Source: Candidatus Omnitrophica bacterium CG07_land_8_20_14_0_80_50_8 | GTDB taxonomy: Bacteria > Omnitrophota > Gorgyraeia > 2-02-FULL-51-18 | Direction of reading: 5' to 3' | Assembly (NCBI GenBank): GCA_002779345.1 | Contig: PEWW01000006.1 | Span: 1 to 7,513, forward strand | Length of the DNA stretch: 7,513 nucleotides | Translations under genes and position numbers: made by a program | The notes under the pieces: generated by a model | The model's input: the letters and a program-made list of their open reading frames with translations, nothing else | The model's database searches: none | What the model was told of the DNA's origin: nothing | Part shown: positions 5,781-7,513 of the stretch, one piece after another | How positions within the stretch are numbered: the stretch's first letter is position 1 | Layout of the letters: every line of letters begins with the position of its first letter

Positions 5781-5903
5781 ATGACCCCACCACCTCATTC
5801 TATGCTTGGTAAGCATTCGATTCGCCTATGGCGAATCGTTGCGTCAAGAAGCATGGGTTTTAAAGGTGTATGGCTTGACGCAATGAAGGAGGCGGCGGGG
5901 TGA
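5781..5903 (+). CDS. Possible 40-residue small protein or leader peptide between argC and argJ
   Basis: ATG 5781 lies 2 nt after the argC stop (TGA-AA-ATG). The frame stays open for 40 codons and its TGA (5901-5903) overlaps the argJ GTG start as GTGA. GGAAGG (5766-5771), inside the end of argC, sits 9 nt upstream. The predicted peptide begins MTPPPHSMLGKHSIRL, is basic in the middle with three Arg within residues 15-23 and two Trp, and has no signal peptide or clear transmembrane helix. I know no family for it. Its exact tiling between two arg genes favours a real coupled ORF. Against it, the same DNA holds three perfect inverted repeats, so the frame could be incidental to an RNA structure or palindromic element. 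A random 40-codon frame is open with probability of about 0.15. Confidence 0.4.
   Translation: MTPPPHSMLGKHSIRLWRIVASRSMGFKGVWLDAMKEAAG
5784..5901 (+). promoter_or_regulatory. Candidate structured leader covering the argJ ribosome binding site
   Basis: Three hairpins stand almost end to end: ATGCTT/AAGCAT (5802-5807 with 5811-5816), a perfect 9-bp stem (5818-5826 with 5830-5838, loop TAT), and a perfect 10-bp stem (5839-5848 with 5874-5883, 25-nt loop). They are enclosed by a long-range imperfect stem, 5784-5800 with 5885-5901, in which 14 of 17 positions are Watson-Crick pairs. The 3' strand of that stem contains the argJ Shine-Dalgarno and the first bases of its GTG. AAGCAT recurs at 5849-5854 and could compete for ATGCTT 5802-5807. 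This suggests a translation-controlling leader; no T-tract is present, so it is not a terminator. A palindromic mobile repeat is the main alternative. Confidence 0.5.
5886..5892 (+). promoter_or_regulatory. Strong Shine-Dalgarno for argJ
   Basis: AAGGAGG is a full-consensus ribosome binding site 7 nt before GTG 5900. It decides the argJ start, because the argJ frame upstream closes at TGA 5876-5878 with no other start candidate between. CCACCTC (5790-5796) upstream is anti-Shine-Dalgarno-like and can pair over part of this site. Confidence 0.9.
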
Positions 5904-7123
5904 AGATAATCCATGGCGGCGTGACGGCCCCTCTCGGTTTTAAGGCGAACGGTATTGCCTGCGGTATCAAGAAATCGAAGAAACGGGATCTGTCACTCAT
6001 TGTTTCGGAAAAGATCTGCAACGCCGCCGGAGCGTTCACCGCCAACAAGGTTCAGGCGTCCTGCGTGGTGGTGACTCGAGAGCGTTTAAAAGATGCTCGC
6101 GCTCAAGTGATCGTCGCTAACTCCGGCAACGCTAACTGCATGACCGGCAAAAGCGGGTTTGAAAATACGAAGACCGTGGCCTCTTGCACCGCGCGGATTC
6201 TCAAGCTCGACAAAAAAGATGTTTTGGTCGCTTCGACCGGTGTGATAGGCAAGCCGTTGCCGATCAAAAAAATTATCGGCGCGTTACCGGATCTGGCGCA
6301 GGGTTTGAGTAAACGGGGGAGCGCATACGCGGCGGCCGGTATTTTAACGACAGATCGGATAGTCAAAGAAATTGCCGTCGAATTTTGGATCGACAAACGG
6401 CGCGTAAGGCTCGGAGCGATCGCGAAGGGCGCCGGTATGATCAATCCGCAGATGACGTCGCAAGGACCCAGGCACGCCACCATGCTTTGTTTCGTCACGA
6501 CGGATGTTGTGATCACGCCCAACGCCTTGCGTGACGCGTTAGACCGGGCGGTCGCCAAAACTTTTAATACGATCACGATCGACGGGGACATGTCCACGAA
6601 TGACATGACGCTTGTGTTGGCCAACGGCATGGCCCAGAACAAAAAGATTGTGGAAAAAACGAAGGAATTCAGAGTTTTTTTAAAAGCGCTTGAGACGGTC
6701 TTTTTGACATTGGCCAAACAGATGATTCGCGACGCCGAAGGCGCCACGAAATTTGTGGAGGTTTCGGTCACGCATGCGCAAACCTTCGAAGATGCCAGGA
6801 GTGTTTCAAAGTCCGTGGCAAAATCGAGCCTGGTCAAATGCGCCCTCTTTGGCTGCGATCCCAATTGGGGCCGCATCGCCGCCGCGGTCGGCTATGCCAA
6901 CGCGCACGTGGATCCATGGCGGATGCATATTTATTTGGGTCGAGAGCTTGTTTTGAAAAATGGCGGGCGGGTGGCACATCAAGCCAAAGCCCTCAACCGT
7001 GTTTTTGCGCAGAAAAATATAAAGATCACGGTTGATTTAGGACTTGGCAAATACAAGGCCACCGCGTACACGTGTGATTTTTCGACCGACTATGTCAAAA
7101 TTAATTCAGCCTACAGAACTTAG
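5900..7123 (+). CDS. argJ: Glutamate N-acetyltransferase / ornithine acetyltransferase
   Basis: ArgJ moves the acetyl group from N-acetylornithine to glutamate, recycling it in the arginine pathway; some members also use acetyl-CoA, which cannot be judged here. The 407-residue precursor shows GAFTANKVQA (44-53), ANSGNAN (73-79), the oxyanion STGVIG with T113-G114, KGAGMINP (176-183), A193-T194-M-L, DGDMSTND (228-235), DAEGATK with E280, DPNWGR (320-325) and the terminal NSAYRT. Family members self-cleave before the Thr of the ATML motif, so T194 should be the nucleophile, giving chains of about 193 and 214 residues. Oddly, TSQGPRH (186-192) separates NPQM from ATML, which are normally adjacent. 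It uses a GTG start with AAGGAGG, and follows argC through an unusual structured gap. Confidence 0.96.
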   Translation: MKIIHGGVTAPLGFKANGIACGIKKSKKRDLSLIVSEKICNAAGAFTANKVQASCVVVTRERLKDARAQVIVANSGNANCMTGKSGFENTKTVASCTARILKLDKKDVLVASTGVIGKPLPIKKIIGALPDLAQGLSKRGSAYAAAGILTTDRIVKEIAVEFWIDKRRVRLGAIAKGAGMINPQMTSQGPRHATMLCFVTTDVVITPNALRDALDRAVAKTFNTITIDGDMSTNDMTLVLANGMAQNKKIVEKTKEFRVFLKALETVFLTLAKQMIRDAEGATKFVEVSVTHAQTFEDARSVSKSVAKSSLVKCALFGCDPNWGRIAAAVGYANAHVDPWRMHIYLGRELVLKNGGRVAHQAKALNRVFAQKNIKITVDLGLGKYKATAYTCDFSTDYVKINSAYRT

Positions 7124-7132
7124 CGGTGTACG

Positions 7133-7152
7133 CCTGTTTGCCGGCAGGCAGG
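7133..7152. repeat. 20-bp dyad CCTG..TGCCGGCA..CAGG in the argJ-argB gap
   Basis: The dyad centres between 7142 and 7143. Eight of ten arm positions are Watson-Crick pairs and the other two are T-G, which would pair in RNA. GC-rich CCTGCCGGCAGG-type palindromes are, from memory, frequent dispersed repeats in genomes of several uncultivated phyla. It has no T-tract, so it is not an intrinsic terminator. The rest of the 103-nt gap shows no promoter; argB is probably read through from argJ. Confidence 0.6.
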
Positions 7153-7226
7153 AATCAACTCTGCCCACAGCGCCTAACAATCTGCTGAAAAGCCTGCAGT
7201 CTGCTCACCACTAAGGGGATCGAGCG

Positions 7227-7513
7227 ATGGAAGCAATGATTAGAAAGGCCGACGTTTTAATCGAGGCCTTGCCCTATATTCAGAGTTTCTACGATAAAAC
7301 GATCGTGATCAAGTACGGCGGCGCGGCCATGACGGATCGTGCGATTCGACATAACGTTTTGGAAGATATTGTATTTATGAGCTATGTGGGCATGCGGCCG
7401 TTATTGGTTCATGGGGGCGGGCCGTTTATTTCCAAGCGGCTGGAGGAGCTGAACCGTGAAGTAAAGTTTGTCAAAGGATACCGCGTCACTGACGAGGAAA
7501 CGATGGAAGTCGT
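7227..7513 (+). CDS. argB: Acetylglutamate kinase, N-terminal part
   Basis: The gene runs off the window after 95 codons. ArgB phosphorylates N-acetylglutamate, the second step of arginine synthesis and the substrate-maker for ArgC. The sequence shows IVIKYGGAAM (26-35) with K29, VHGGGPFIS (61-69), and GYRVTD (84-89), matching the kinase's phosphate-binding and substrate-binding motifs; KYGGNAM and HGGGPQI are the commoner forms. A 28-residue N-terminal segment (ADVLIEALPYIQSFY) precedes the first strand, as in hexameric arginine-inhibited kinases such as that of Thermotoga, and unlike the short E. coli enzyme. The start is fixed by AAGGGGA (7213-7219), 7 nt upstream, and an in-frame TAA at 7212-7214; Met4 is a weaker alternative. 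Confidence 0.96.
   Translation, partial: MEAMIRKADVLIEALPYIQSFYDKTIVIKYGGAAMTDRAIRHNVLEDIVFMSYVGMRPLLVHGGGPFISKRLEELNREVKFVKGYRVTDEETMEV

Noticed and set aside
6103..6876. 257-codon open frame on the minus strand inside argJ
   Set aside because: It is antisense to a fully recognisable ArgJ, has no family match, and is explained by codon bias of the sense gene.
7170..7178. GCGCCTAACAA resembles the start of an integron attC site
   Set aside because: No matching GTTRRRY end or folded attC body is present nearby, and there are no cassette genes.
7092..7214. 40-codon open frame (ATG 7092 to TAA 7212) overlapping the end of argJ and spanning the gap to argB
   Set aside because: No Shine-Dalgarno precedes it, it overlaps argJ by 32 nt, and part of it is the palindromic repeat. 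The match in length to the argC-argJ ORF appears to be chance.

Overview
The window is a gene-dense bacterial segment with every supported gene on the + strand. It opens inside a succinate dehydrogenase/fumarate reductase operon and closes inside an arginine-biosynthesis operon. The combination of a Bacteroidetes-like (type B) SdhA/SdhB pair, an MqnD enzyme of the futalosine menaquinone route, a secreted protein with DxNxDG repeats, palindromic intergenic repeats of the kind seen in uncultivated phyla, and an rplM-rpsI-argC-argJ-argB order suggests an anaerobic or facultative Gram-negative-type bacterium, perhaps an Omnitrophota-, Nitrospirota- or Desulfobacterota-like lineage. That placement is an inference from gene content, not a demonstrated assignment.

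Region 1 (1-3615) is energy metabolism followed by unknowns. It holds the C-terminal end of the flavoprotein SdhA, a 178-bp gap containing a 92-bp element with inverted arms, the iron-sulfur subunit SdhB, a small membrane protein, MqnD, an 87-residue protein built from a tandem 27-residue duplication, and an exported protein with six calcium-loop-like repeats. SdhAB of this type exchanges electrons with menaquinone and MqnD makes menaquinone, so the linkage makes metabolic sense.

Region 2 (3616-4680) is a ribosomal protein transcription unit. It has a TTGACA-N17-TAGGAT promoter with an extended -10, a run of nine G serving as ribosome binding site, then rplM and rpsI abutting, and finally a strong intrinsic terminator.

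Region 3 (4678-7513) is the arginine operon. A perfect consensus promoter (TTGACA-N17-TATAAT) begins inside the T-tract of the preceding terminator. It is followed by argC, argJ and the first 95 codons of argB, which are three enzymes of the acetylated ornithine pathway. The argC-argJ gap is the most unusual part. It carries a 40-codon open frame that starts 2 nt after argC and overlaps the argJ GTG start by 4 nt. The same DNA can fold into a nested three-hairpin structure whose closing stem covers the argJ ribosome binding site and start codon. ArgJ also carries an apparent 7-residue insertion directly before its self-cleavage/nucleophile site. Together these point to possible translational control and an unusual enzyme form at the acetyl-recycling step. 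All of this is sequence-level inference.
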